Below are positions 44,871 through 55,277 of a stretch of 64,000 nt of DNA, piece after piece (positions within the stretch are counted from its first letter, which is position 1; the number at the start of each line of letters is the position of its first letter). The translations under genes were made by a program, and so were the position numbers. This DNA comes from Merluccius polli (Eukaryota; Chordata; Actinopteri; Gadiformes; Merlucciidae): contig JAOPHQ010002880.1 of assembly GCA_030340625.1 (NCBI GenBank), forward strand, positions 103,501 through 167,500, given 5' to 3'. The notes below the pieces were generated by a model, which was not told where the DNA came from, ran no database searches, and was given only the letters and a program-made list of their open reading frames with translations.

Positions 44871-45969
44871 TCCCTCTCTGGTTCTCGTTAGTGGGTCATT
44901 CCCCAGAGCTTGTGGTCTGTGAGTTATCATCCCTGTAAGTCTCTGCTGTTCCCTGCTGTCTGGACCCCGCCCTGCTTCACCCTGCAACACATCACAGCTC
45001 AGCTTGTTTTACGGTGATCTGAGGACGACAAAGGCAAACATTTCAGACAAGTGCAATATCGCATGACCACAGCCCTCGCCCTCCTCCTCCCTGTCTCTCT
45101 CCCTCCCTCTCTTTATCTCCTGCCTTCCTCGTTCTCTTTCTCTCTGTCTCCCTGTCCTTGTGCTGTCTCCCCCCTTTTCCCCTCTCCCCCCGCTGTGTGC
45201 TTCCTCTCTCCCCGTCTCCCTCTCTCTTTTTTTGTGCTCCTTCCAGTTCTCATGCACTCTCCCTCTCTCTTCCCGCGTGTTGTCTCTCGCTCACCTCCCT
45301 CACGCCAGCTGTGTTGTTGAAGCAGCATCTGGTCTCAACCTTTGGCAACATCATTAATGAGTGTTTTACTAACCCTGAAGCTTTCTCCTTTAACCTCTCG
45401 CTGGCGGGCTCTCAGCTCCCAGCTGTCTGATACGGGCAAAGTATTAACAATCAAACTTAGATGCAGAAGAGAAATGCAATGTGATTAAGTATGATTTAAT
45501 TTCATATGACCAACAGTTGAACATTTGTTGGTAATAACAAGAGTTGACACAACATGTTCTTTTTCGAAGTCCAGAAGGGATTCGAGTCTTTGAGTGTAAG
45601 TGAGTTATAGTTAAGTTGTTTTGGAAACCTGGCTGTGCAGCACTTAAACGTGTAGACGTGCTCTGATGGGAGCCAAGTGGGACTTCTTCAGATCCACCTG
45701 GAAGTGACTTTGGATAAAAGCGTGTCTGCAAAATGAATAGCCTTCATGTAAATGATTACAATAAAGCTGGGAGTTTTGGTTTCTTGAAGATTGATATTAT
45801 TCATATCATATCTGTATACTAGCTAGCTTGTTGTATGCTAGCTGTATGCTTACGGTAGCCTAGCTATGCCGACTGTTTGATTGCCGACTCTTACAAATGT
45901 TTTCTCTATGGCTAGCGGTAGCTCAGTCAGTACATTAATTAAGAGAGTGTGTGAGAGAGAGACAGTGTT

Positions 45970-46043
<74 letters not shown>

Positions 46044-46131
46044 TGAGCGTGTGCAAGATAATATGTCAAATGAGAGAGGGAGCTTGAGAGAGAGAGACAC
46101 ACACATGCATACTAACATACACACATAATCA

Positions 46132-46183
<52 letters not shown>

Positions 46184-46636
46184 TAAACACACATATCTGC
46201 CAGACAGCTGTTGAATGTGTTACACAGGACAGTTTCCACATCTGTTCACTAACACACACACACAGCACCCTAATCACATTAAACCATAATGATATTATAT
46301 TATATCTACATGCTGTTGTTTGATTGGATTATTTAAAAGCATTCCACTTTTAAATAATCTGACCTTTACCTCAACAAAAGGTTAAATGTAAAAAGCAACC
46401 ACAAGCTACTGAGAATCAAATCAAATTCTATGAGTGGCTGCGTGTGATTGGTAGGTCTAATGAACTGGTGCTGCAGTCCGGATTTATTCACCTTTGACCT
46501 TTGAGGGAAAGCGTTGCATTGGTTATGGTCCTTCCACAGTAGGAAACTGAGCCAAATTTGAGTTTATCCTAGCTAAAATAAGCTTAGCTTAATGTAGCGC
46601 TTTTCGGAAAGATGTTAGGTGCTCAACAATGATGTA

Positions 46637-46705
<69 letters not shown>

Positions 46706-49700
46706 GTGTTGAGTCAGGAGCAGTGGGAGAAGGAGGTGAGGTCAGCAGCCAGCCTGGACGAGCTGCTGCGTCTCACAGACTTCCCAGACTGGATGTTGTG
46801 GAAGTGTCGCCTCAAGCTGCAGGAGCCAGAGACCCAGCTCCTCTCCTCTTCCTCCTCACCGCCCTCATCATCCTCGCCACCATCATTATCATCATCATCA
46901 TCATCATCGTCACCGTCCTCTTCCTCCTTGGCTGGGTCGCACCGGTCGACGCGTTACGCTGCCGTGTCCTACAGCCTGGAAATACTCAAAGGTGTGTGTG
47001 TGTGTAAGAATGTAACCTGAAGGCTGTCTAATTTCCGGGGGAAGGGGCCATGTGCCCAACCTTGGGTCGTGTTGCATCTCTTTGAAGTTGAAATTGCAGT
47101 CCAAAATGTACATATACATGTATGTGTCTCGATGTGTCTCTCATGTGGTCCAGCCATAGATGAGGAGTGGCAGAGGACTCAGTGTATGCCCCGGGAGACC
47201 TGTGTGGACGTGGCCAAGGAGCTGGGGACCGATCCCTCTATGTTCTTCAAGCCCCCCTGTGTCTCCGTCTACAGGTCTGTCAAACCACATCACTGTCTAA
47301 CCCCTACCTGCTACTTAATGACCTGTCTCTGTACTGTCCAACCCCTACCTGCTCCTTGATGACCTGTCTCTGAACTGTCTAACCCCTACCTGCTCCTTAA
47401 TGACCTGTCTCTGTACTGTCTAACCCCTACCTGCTCCTTAATGACCTGTCTCTGTACTGTCTAACCCCTACATGCTCCTTAATGACCTGTATCTAAACTG
47501 CCTGACCCTTACCTGTACCTTCAGGTGTAATGGTTGCTGTAATACCGAGGGGGCCACCTGCAGAAACACAACAGCAACATACGTCAACAAAACTGTGAGT
47601 AACTAAAACTCATATCCAGCAGTTCGTTACACAGTTACAGTGATATTAACACTTTGATATGTAATTACATTAATGGGGGCAAGATGGTGTAGTAGTCAGG
47701 CGCGGAGCTGTGGGCGGGCCTGGGTGGGCCCGTGCCCGCCCTGATTGACAGCTGGCCCGCCCAATCAGAAAAAAAAAATAAAAAAGATCTGTATACCAGT
47801 AGTACAACATGGATATTACGACTGTATGTGGTGTATTTTATCTATAACATGGTAAAAGGAGCAAAATAATAAGTAATCCTGATAACTATTTAAAAAGTTA
47901 CGTGTGGTGGTGTGTTTTCATTGGTCAATGCAACATCAATGTAGCACTATTACATTCTGGCGCGCTCAACGGTGTAGCCGGGTAAAGTAGGCCATGGTTT
48001 TCTTTACGTAGGCCCGCTGTGGCCATGGACAGCAGGATGAGAACTTTGAGCCTCTGAGCTTCATTAGAAAAGCAACATTGCATAGGCTATAGACTATGCA
48101 ATGTTGCTTTTCTAATGAAGCTAAACGTTATGTTATGTAGCCTACATTGACCTTAGCCTCTTGTTCATGGACTGAATATTCATTCAGTTTCATTCCTGTA
48201 AATGTGCACTGAATATGTTGTAGTTGTTTTTTGTTGTTTTGTCAGCTTTTTTAGTAGGCTTAATATGCATCTATGCAATGTTGCTTTTCATTCCTTTAAA
48301 TGTGTTGTGCACTGAATAGTGTTATGTTGTTGTTTTTGTTGTTTTGTTAGAGCTCCGTGCTCTCTAATTGCGCTGCCGTATTATAGGCTACAAGGTTGCC
48401 TTTTTGTGAATGATGTGGATCTGGCTCGGTAACCATTTAGCCTATGGTAGGTATTGGCTTTTGTATTAAGCTCAGTTTTGACAGCAGATGAAATTTAAAC
48501 CACAAAATAAGTAGGCTAATAAACCAATGTTTACGAATACTTATGTGTGATGTGGTGTGAGGTAGCACTTTGTGGATCGAGTGTCATCATGGTGTTCGGT
48601 GGAGTCAGTCAGCGCGGTGTGTGTAGCGGGCGGCAACTCACACTTTCTGATTCTAGGTTTAATATACCTGTATGCTTATCTATTGTTCTTCAGAGTCACC
48701 TGTTGAGACAATTTTAAAGCAAGAAGAAGCATTTGAAATGATTCAGCGCAATATTAATTATTTAAAGTTAGTTCTTAATGATAAGACTCATAGGGCACTC
48801 AGTGCAAGCATGCGTGTGTGTGAACGAGAAAGACAGCTGCGCGGAGATGAATAAATGGAACGATAGTTATAGGCTATTATCAAATCGCGCTGGGGGAAAA
48901 AAAAAGCGGAATCAATTATGTCTATGTATGAGAAACACTGTCCCTTTAGTGGTGCTTCTGAATTTAGGATTCAGGACAACTGCTTTGATTTTGGGACACC
49001 CTAGATTCAGGCCCACCCCGACTTAATCCAGGCCCACCCACCTGTCACGTTCTGCATCCGCCACTGGTAGTAGTTAAGGTGTTCTGACTCCCAGGCAAAA
49101 GGTTCTGGGTTCAAACCCCAATGCCAATAGTCTAACTATAGGTAATCTGGGATCCAGCAGGCCTACTATGTTATAGCAGAACTCCTGGGGGGTTTCCGGC
49201 CTGGGCCGGAAACCTAATCTAACCTGCAAGGGGCAGAGTTACGCCTTGTTTCCTGTTTCATTACGGAGATATTTAACTGAAGAGAAACTCATCCGCGTGA
49301 GTGGATGTAGCTTTCAGAAGGGGTTTTTAATAAGTGTATTTCTACATTGGCCAGTCTATACAGTGTTGATTTGAAACCTTTATACACTTTTTTACAGTTT
49401 ACTACTGCTGGCCAAGTTTTTGTTTGCTGTTATAGCCAATTACGCGCTTACAGATCCCCGCCTCCAGAAACATGATTGGTTGAAACTAGGGATGTCCGAT
49501 ATTATCGGCCGATATTGGCATAAAAAATCAATATCGGAAAATATCGGTATCGGTTTTTAAAAAAGCTCAAAATGACTAAAGTGGCCTATGGCATGTTATA
49601 CCTTGTTGGAAAGCTCTAATTGTCCTGAGTCGAATGCAAGCGACCATTTTCTGTTAGTACAAAGACAGTGTGAAATAAATAAACACTTTGTTTGAAATAA

Positions 49701-52700
49701 TTTCAGACATTTGTTATGTTTCAAGTGAGGACGTGGTTTGATGACATCATCAAACGCGCCACGCCGTCTCAATAACAAGCCTGGGCTGTGCGGCCGTGTA
49801 GTGAGACACTAGTTGTAGCTGTAGTTATGTCGGTGGTTTGGAATTATTTCAAAGTTTGGAATTATTTCAAAGTTTCCGCATATATCGGTATCGGTTGATA
49901 TTGGTATCGGAAATTAAGAGTTGAACAATATCGGTTATCGGTTATTGGTAAAAAAGCCAATATCGGACATCCCTACTTGAAACAAATATGAAGCGAAAGA
50001 AAGTGCCACCCTGTTCCCCAAGATTTGAGCTCGTCTGCCATCAGACTTGTCTGAATGTCCGATTTGTGAGATTAACCCATAGGCATCCTAGAGCAAGATG
50101 CCCCCTAACCCCTACTTGCTTCTTAATGACCCGTCTCTGTATTGTCTAACCCCTACCTGCTCCTTAATGACCTGTCTCTGTACTGTCTAACCCCTACCTG
50201 CTCCTTAATGACCTGTCTCTGTACTGTCTAACCCCTACCTGCTCCTTAATGACCTGTCTCTGTACTGTCTAACCCCTACCTGCTTCTTAATGACATGTAT
50301 CTGAATTCATCGTAAGTCACTTTTGGATAAAAAGCATCTGCTAAAAATATCTAAATAGTAGTTTGTTTGTGTGTATGTGTTTTCTAGCTTCTGAGCGTCA
50401 TCCCGTTCAAATTTGGACCCGAGCCCGTCTTGATCAAGGTAGCCAATCACACGGAGTGTAAGTGCATGGAACCGCCCATCATCCGGCGCAACGCCCGCCC
50501 CCCGAAGAAGAAAGGGTTCGTTCCTCCTGGCCTCTCACTCAAACCTCCTCTCGGAAAGTAATGCTGTTAGGAACAGAATGTGTCTGTGCGTGTGTGTTTA
50601 TCTGTGTTCAATGATTGAGGGTGCATTTGTTTTCCATACCAGCTGCTCTCCCATGCACCCGCTAACCCACAGCGAGAACTCCAGGAGGGTGTGTGCCACC
50701 GGAATGCTCTGGGACTGCATGGACAACAGATGTATACCTTACCCTGCCTCTGCACCTGGTATGTGTGTTACCCTCCCTCTGCACCTGGTACGTGTGTTAC
50801 CCTGCCTCTGCACCTGGTACGTGTGTTACCCTCCCTCTGCACCTGGTACGTGTGTTACCCTGCCTCTGCACCTGGTACGTGTGTTACCCTGCCTCTGTAC
50901 CTGGTATGTGTGTTACCCTGCCTCTGCACCTGGTACGTGTGTTACCCTGCCTCTGCACCTGGTACGTATGTTACCCTCCCTCTGCACCTGGTATGTGTTA
51001 CCCTGCCTCTGCACCTGGTACGTATGTTACCCTGTCTCTGCACCTGGTACGTATGTTACCCTGCCTCTGCACCTGGTACGTATGTTACCCTGTCTCTGCA
51101 CCTGGTACGTATGTTACCCTGCCTCTGCACCTGGTACGTATGTTACCCTGTCTCTGCACCTGGTACGTATGTTACCCTGCCTCCGCACATGACACGTGTT
51201 ACCCTGCCTCTGCACCTGGTACGTGTTACCCTGCCTCTGCACCTGGTACGTGTGTTACCCTGCCTCTGCACATGGTACGTGTGTTACCCTGTCTCCGCAC
51301 CTGGTATGTGTGTTACCCCGTCTCTGCACCTGGTATGTGTGTTACCCTGCCTCCTGCACCTGGTACGTGTGTTACCCTGTCTCTGCACCTGGTATGTGTG
51401 TTACCCTGCCTCTGTACCTGGTATGTGTGTTACCCCGTCTCTGCACCTGGTATGTGTGTTACCCTGCCTCCTGCACCTGGTATGTGTGTTACCCTGCCTC
51501 TGCACCTGGTATGTGTGTTACCCTGCCTCTGCACCTGGTACGTGTTACCCTCTCTCTGCACCTGGTATGTGTGTTACCCTGCCCCTGCACCTGGTATGTG
51601 TGTTACCCTGTCTCTGCACCTGGTACGTGTGGTACCCTCTCTCTGCACCTGGTACGTGTGTTACCCTGTCTCCGCACCTGGTACGTGTGTTACCCCGTCT
51701 CTGCACCTGGTACGTGTGGTACCCTGCCTCTGCACCTGGTATGTGTGTTACCCTGTCTCTGCACCTGGTACGTGTGGTCAGTGCCGGTTCTAACCTCCAT
51801 GGGGCCCTAAGCAAAATCCTGTTAAGGGGCCCTCCTATCTGAACTCTGCGGGCCAAAATATAACCATGTTTTACAGTCACCTTTACTAGTCTTGTCTTTG
51901 GGGTAAGAAAAATCCTGTCTTGGTTTGAATGGACCTCTGCGCACAAACTCAGTTCGCATAGAGTCTGTTAAGACTGGAGGCCAGTCTGCTGGGTCATTTG
52001 GTGGAGCGGTTTTAGGGTCTGGGCTGCTTGTACTGGCTGTTCAAAAGTGACTTATATTAACACTACATGAGTTAAAAGTAATTGTTTCAAATTCAAATAC
52101 ATTTGAAAAGCCTACAACTAATAGTTGCAATAACCACAGCACAGGCTATAACAATATGAAAAATGACAATAATAAGTTTCCATATGAACAAAAACCATAA
52201 CTGTTCAGATAGCCAATGTTGTTATTTAAATGTTATTAAATGAATTACAATGAATATGTTTAATACTTCATGCTTATAATTTAGACTACCTGCTATGTGT
52301 ATATCTAGTGTGCAGGCAGCACAGCAAATCAAAATTCAACTAAATATTTAGGCTAGTCAAAGTTAATCCTTTTGCCTTCTTTCCATTTGATAAAGGCGTT
52401 CAGTTGTATCTAAGCCAAGCCAACTAACGTTGGACTGAAATACAGTGATGGGCAGTAGCGTCGACGCTAAAGCTGTGAGGATGTCACATGCTGTGAGGAT
52501 GTCATCGCGCCTATCGCATGATTTAGACTTGACGGTTTCGGCAGACAACCCGTTCTCATCCCAACTCGTAATATAGGCTACCGACGATTTGTCACGCCCC
52601 TAGACGTCTGATACTGATGCCAAAGGTACCCTCCCGCATCTGTGTGAAACGATCTGGGTTCTCATAAACCCGATCGCGGTGGTAAGAGACGAGCAGAGTC

Positions 52701-53785
52701 TACAGCGTCCGCTCGCAGAGCAGAGTCTACAGCGTCCGCAGTCTACTGTGAAACAATTCACTCCAAAAAGGGTTATGGTTAGGGTTATGGTTAGGTTAGG
52801 GTTAGCGTAATCTATCACCGTGACCGGGTTATTATTGGAGTGAATGGACGCTGTAGACTCTGCTCTGCGAGCGGACGCTGTAGTTGGGATGAGAACGGGC
52901 TGCGGTTGAGTATGTGGGGATTTTTTCGGTCGCAATTGGGTTGCACATTTTTAAAAGTGGTGGGGACAAAATTCAAATTATAAATAGTGGTGGGGACCAG
53001 GGCCGGATTAGCCAATGCGTTTTCTGGGCACGGGCCCAGGGGCCCGGCCATAGAGGGGGCCCGGCGTTCATATCTTTTTTTTTTTTTTCCGCGGTAATTC
53101 CGCTTCATCTTCTTATCATTGTAGGCACTAGCTGTCGCTATAGGCTACCTGTCGCAAGTTTGACTGAAGTGGAGACGGGGGGAGGGGCCTTAATTAACCT
53201 GCGGGGCCCTACGCAACTTGCGTAGTGTGCGTATAGGGAGAACCGGCTATGCGTGTGGTACCCTCTCTCTGCACCTGGTACGTGTGTTACCCTGTCTCCG
53301 CACCTGGTACGTGTGTTACCCCGTCTCTGCACCTGGTATGTGTGTTACCCTGCCTCCTGCACCTGGTACGTGTGTTACCCTGTCTCTGCACCTGGTACGT
53401 GTTACCCTGCCTCTGCACCTGGTACGTGTGGTACCCTGTCTCCGCACCTTGTACGTGTGGTACCCTGTCTCCGCACCTGGTACATGTTACCCTCTCTCTG
53501 CACCTGGTACATGTAGTACCCTGTCTCTGCACCTGGGACGTGTGTGTGTTGATTGAAATGATTAATGTAGCTTCTCTTGCTCTCAGGCTGTTTAACAAGT
53601 GTATGTGTGTATTATGGTCGTGCAGAGTTCTCTCTGAACTCCTGGCTGCCAGACTGCGAGCTGGACCCGGAACGATGCGCCTGTCTACCCCGGCCGTCCC
53701 GCCCCCCCAGGCCGCTGTACCGATGCCACTTCAACGCCACACTTTGCAGCGGGCGGCGAAAGCCCTTCGACCGGCGCTCCTGCAG
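42086..53785 (+). CDS. vegfd: VEGF-D-like growth factor, 7 exons, 3' end not found
   Basis: Exons: 42086-42184 (signal peptide), 46706-46991 (N-propeptide; SLDELLRLTDFPDW, HRSTRYAA), 47154-47274 (DEEWQRTQCMPRETC, FFKPPCVSVYR), 47525-47594 (CNGCCN), 50388-50557 (VLIKVANHTECKC), 50643-50758 (VCATGMLWDC), 53626-53785 (CELDPERCACL, CHFNATLC). Phases fit. Exons 3-5 make the cystine-knot VEGF homology domain of secreted ligands for lymphatic VEGF receptors. HRSTR and the position 2.6 kb 3' of pirin favour VEGF-D over VEGF-C. Oddities: a Ser-rich insertion of about 35 residues in exon 2, CNGCCN in place of the usual CGGCCN, and a short Cys-rich tail. Exon 7 ends in phase 2 (CGCTCCTGCAG|GTTGGT) with no later exon seen. 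Exon 5 may instead end at 50515. Confidence 0.85.
42590..44060 (+). mobile_element. Decayed LINE (L2-like RT) in vegfd intron 1
   Basis: Blocks in changing frames: KPAIITPVHKSGDKQ (42800), an FGFRKKHSTET-like block (about 42960), a VFLD-MAFDTVNH core (43060), GVPQGSILGP (about 43230), MYADDTVLYTH (43326) and YLGVTLDPTLNF (43550). The order is that of a reverse transcriptase; many stops and shifts show it is old. Confidence 0.8.
44354..44388. repeat. (CA)n microsatellite
   Basis: About 17 CA units. Next to it, ATACTTTACTAAATA words repeat (44430-44525). Confidence 0.9.
44700..45320. repeat. (CT)n tract and pyrimidine-rich stretch, vegfd intron 1
   Basis: A pure CT run at about 44808-44866 inside a longer CTCC-rich region, and a second CTCC-rich stretch at 45070-45300. 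Ser/Leu/Pro-rich frames are artefacts. 45321-45900 has a SINE-like tail (GTGACTTTGGATAAAAGCG at 45704) and no gene. Confidence 0.9.
45955..46265. repeat. (GA)n and (CA)n microsatellites
   Basis: GA run at 45975-46020 and CA run at 46133-46181. 46266-46630 shows nothing recognisable. Confidence 0.9.
46636..46702. repeat. (GT)n microsatellite abutting vegfd exon 2 acceptor
   Basis: About 32 GT units run directly into TGCAG at 46701-46705, so the polypyrimidine tract of this acceptor has been replaced by GT repeat. Confidence 0.95.
47275..47524 (+). repeat. SINE-internal 41-bp array (copy 3) making up vegfd intron 3
   Basis: Between the donor at 47275 and the acceptor at 47524 nearly the entire 250-bp intron consists of about six units of the CTGTCTAACCCCTACCTGCT family. 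The last partial unit (CTTACCTGTACCTTCAG) supplies the acceptor. Confidence 0.9.
47697..49066. mobile_element. hAT-type element inserted in a SINE, vegfd intron 4
   Basis: Ends CAGGCGCGGAGC (47697) and GCATCCGCCACTG (ending 49066) are imperfect inverted copies of the CAGTGGCGGA type. GTAGTAGT flanks both sides exactly (47689-47696 and 49067-49074), an 8-bp duplication typical of hAT. The host sequence reads continuously across it as a tRNA-SINE head. No intact transposase is seen. It contains a perfect 29-bp hairpin at 48057-48122. Confidence 0.85.
48057..48122. repeat. Perfect 29-bp hairpin
   Basis: The left arm opens AGCTTCATTAGAAAAGCAAC (48057-48085). An 8-nt spacer is followed by the exact reverse complement (48094-48122). 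Confidence 0.95.
49067..49135 (+). mobile_element. tRNA-derived SINE head, split by hAT element
   Basis: Joining 47672-47696 to 49075 onward gives a tRNA-like sequence. It has GGTGTAGTAGTTAAGG as A-box area and GGTTCTGGGTTCAAACCCC as B-box (about 49102-49120). The SINE body with its GAGCAAGATGCC word and a 3' tail (AAGTCACTTTTGGATAAAAAG) resumes at 50090-50345. Confidence 0.7.
49487..49975. mobile_element. hAT-type MITE, TAGGGATGTCCGATA ends
   Basis: TAGGGATGTCCGATATT at 49487 and AATATCGGACATCCCTA ending 49975 form a perfect 17-bp pair. TTGAAAC is found on both sides (49480-49486, 49977-49983, with one extra base). The interior is full of ATATCGGTATCGG words and has no ORF. It lies in vegfd intron 4. 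Confidence 0.85.
50090..50345 (+). repeat. SINE-internal 41-bp array (copy 4) with SINE tail
   Basis: GAGCAAGATGCCCCCTAACC opens about five 41-bp units and then AAGTCACTTTTGGATAAAAAG + CATCTGC. It lies 43 bp before vegfd exon 5. Confidence 0.9.
50739..51778 (+). repeat. 29-bp minisatellite containing the vegfd exon 6 donor
   Basis: About 36 copies of a 29-bp unit (TTACCCTGCCTCTGCACCTG + GTACGTGTG or GTATGTGTG). The first copy is the last 20 nt of vegfd exon 6 plus its donor (CACCTG|GTATGT, 50758/50759). Nearly every unit therefore repeats an exon end and a GT donor. Because 29 is not a multiple of three and units lack stops, all three plus frames stay open for long stretches. Confidence 0.95.
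51779..53251. mobile_element. hAT-like element inserted into the vegfd minisatellite
   Basis: The left end CAGTGCCGGTTCT (51779) pairs with AGAACCGGCTATG (ending 53251), with two mismatches. CGTGTGGT flanks both sides (51771-51778, 53252-53259). Next to both ends, GGGGCCCTA-type words also pair. There is no intact transposase. Other repeats are nested inside, including an element at 52549-52899 and a GGGCCGGATTAGCCAATG repeat head at 53003. Confidence 0.8.
52549..52899. mobile_element. Nested MITE with CCCGTTCTCATCCCAACT ends
   Basis: CCCGTTCTCATCCCAACT at 52549 and its reverse complement TTGGGATGAGAACGGG near 52883 mark inverted ends. The interior repeats AGCAGAGTCTACAGCGTCCG and contains telomere-like GGTTAGGGTTA words. 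A truncated sister copy is at 33264. Confidence 0.7.
53252..53546 (+). repeat. Right part of the vegfd 29-bp minisatellite
   Basis: About ten further units of the same family (with shortened GTACGTGTTACC and GTACATG variants), ending 80 bp before vegfd exon 7. 53786-54570 after the exon shows hAT-like repeat heads and no exon I can support. Confidence 0.95.
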
Positions 53786-54573
53786 GTTGGTGGAAAAGAC
53801 AAAACAAACACACATTTTACCACAGGTAATTCTCACTGAGCAACCTGATTGGTCAACTAGAACAGGGCTCCTCAACCGTTTTGTTAAGTGGCCCGGGATG
53901 CAATTTAAAATATTTTCATGGCCCGGTATGGGGGGGGGGGAATTGGTATATGCCTGTTTCTTCATCTAATCGAGTAAACACAGCAGCAGTAGGACCATTT
54001 ATGCCTTTTTTGCGACTAAGGGTGGAGCCCAATGCAAATTTGTAGACTACTTAATTTGGACAACTATAGTTGAGATAATGACACCCTGTTGCTCTTTGCG
54101 CTGCTAAATTTAATTAGGTACAATACAAATAAACTGTAAAAATGATAATGGAATATAATTGAATTTGATGTCAGTAAAACAAATCTGTGCGGCCTTGAGA
54201 ACCACTGAACAACAGGGGTTTGAACATGTCTCCGTTGCTAGGACGTTACTAAGGTTCCCCCTACTGGCTGGAGTAGTAAACTACCGTTTGTGTTGCATAG
54301 GAGTCTACGGACTGACCGGTTGTTTTCAGGTATTAGTCAGATCCAATGTGTGAGTTGTATCTCAGTTTCCCTGGGATACAAATAACAGAAAGTGATTTAA
54401 GCAAACCTTCTCGTGTAATATGTAAGGACACCTCGGAGTGGATTATCCCGCTTATACCATGGCCACTTGCGAATCAATACAAATATAAGGGTGTTGATTC
54501 ATATTTTGGTGCAATTCTGTGGGTCTGACTAATGCCTAATATCAGTTAACATGAGATTCATATGGAATGCGGA

Positions 54574-55030
54574 CGTTACCTTATTACGCCAGTAAATAGA
54601 GACAATCTTAGTAACGACATGGCAACGTTACCTTATTACTCCAGTAAATAGAGACGATCTTAGTAACGACATGGCAATGTTACCTTATTACTCCAGTAAA
54701 TAGAGACGATCTTAGTAGCGACCTGGCAACGTAACCTTATTACTCCAGTAAATAGAGACGACCTTAGTAACGACATGGCAACGTAACCTTATTACTCCAG
54801 TAAATAGAGACGATCTTAGTAGCGACCTGGCAATGTAACCTTATTACTCCAGTAAATAGAGACGACCTTAGTAACGACATGGCAACGTTACCTTATTACT
54901 CCAGTAAATAGAGACAATCTTAGTAACGACATGGCAACGTAACCTTATTACTCCAGTAAATAGAGACGATCTTAGTAACGACCTGGCAACGTTACCTTAT
55001 TACTCCAGTAAATAGAGACGATCTTACTAA
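54574..55030. repeat. 52-bp minisatellite, left part
   Basis: About nine units of TTATTACTCCAGTAAATAGA + GACGATCTTAGTAACGACAT + GGCAACGTTACC. The array resumes at 55278. Confidence 0.95.
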
Positions 55031-55277
55031 TGTTGTGCTGTTCTTTGAGGAAGGCCCCCGGATGTGTGGTTTGGTAGTACCTGGGCAGGCGTGGCCTCTA
55101 TGACGCATACTATGCTCTGATTGGCTAGTGTTGAGCGCCCGCCCCCAGTGTATTATGTGTGCTGCCATCTGGTGGCCAGGTGCAGTTAATACAGCTTATA
55201 TATTTGTTCCTGTTCCCTTGTGGCTATGTGAGGATATTACAGTCTGTTGATACATATACTGTTATGTATTCGTCACA
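55031..55277 (+). mobile_element. Probable solo LTR inside a tandem array
   Basis: A 247-bp insert interrupts a 52-bp repeat. It starts TGTTGTGCTG and ends GTCACA (TG...CA termini). The flanks are CTAA and GTAA, a near 4-bp duplication of array sequence. It contains a TATA-like CTTATATATTTG. Solo LTR is the simplest reading; orientation is a guess. Confidence 0.5.

Noticed and set aside
44889..44936. Possible extra vegfd exon between exons 1 and 2
   Set aside because: Splice-like edges exist (gttag ... gtaagt), but exon 1 and exon 2 already join in phase 0, and the short peptide has no similarity to the family.
50691..51842. 383-codon frame as an independent gene
   Set aside because: It is the 29-bp minisatellite; only a possible read-through of vegfd exon 6 is considered.
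54159..54528. Two 60-codon frames after vegfd, possible last exons
   Set aside because: They have few Cys, no match to the VEGF-C/D tail and poor acceptors.
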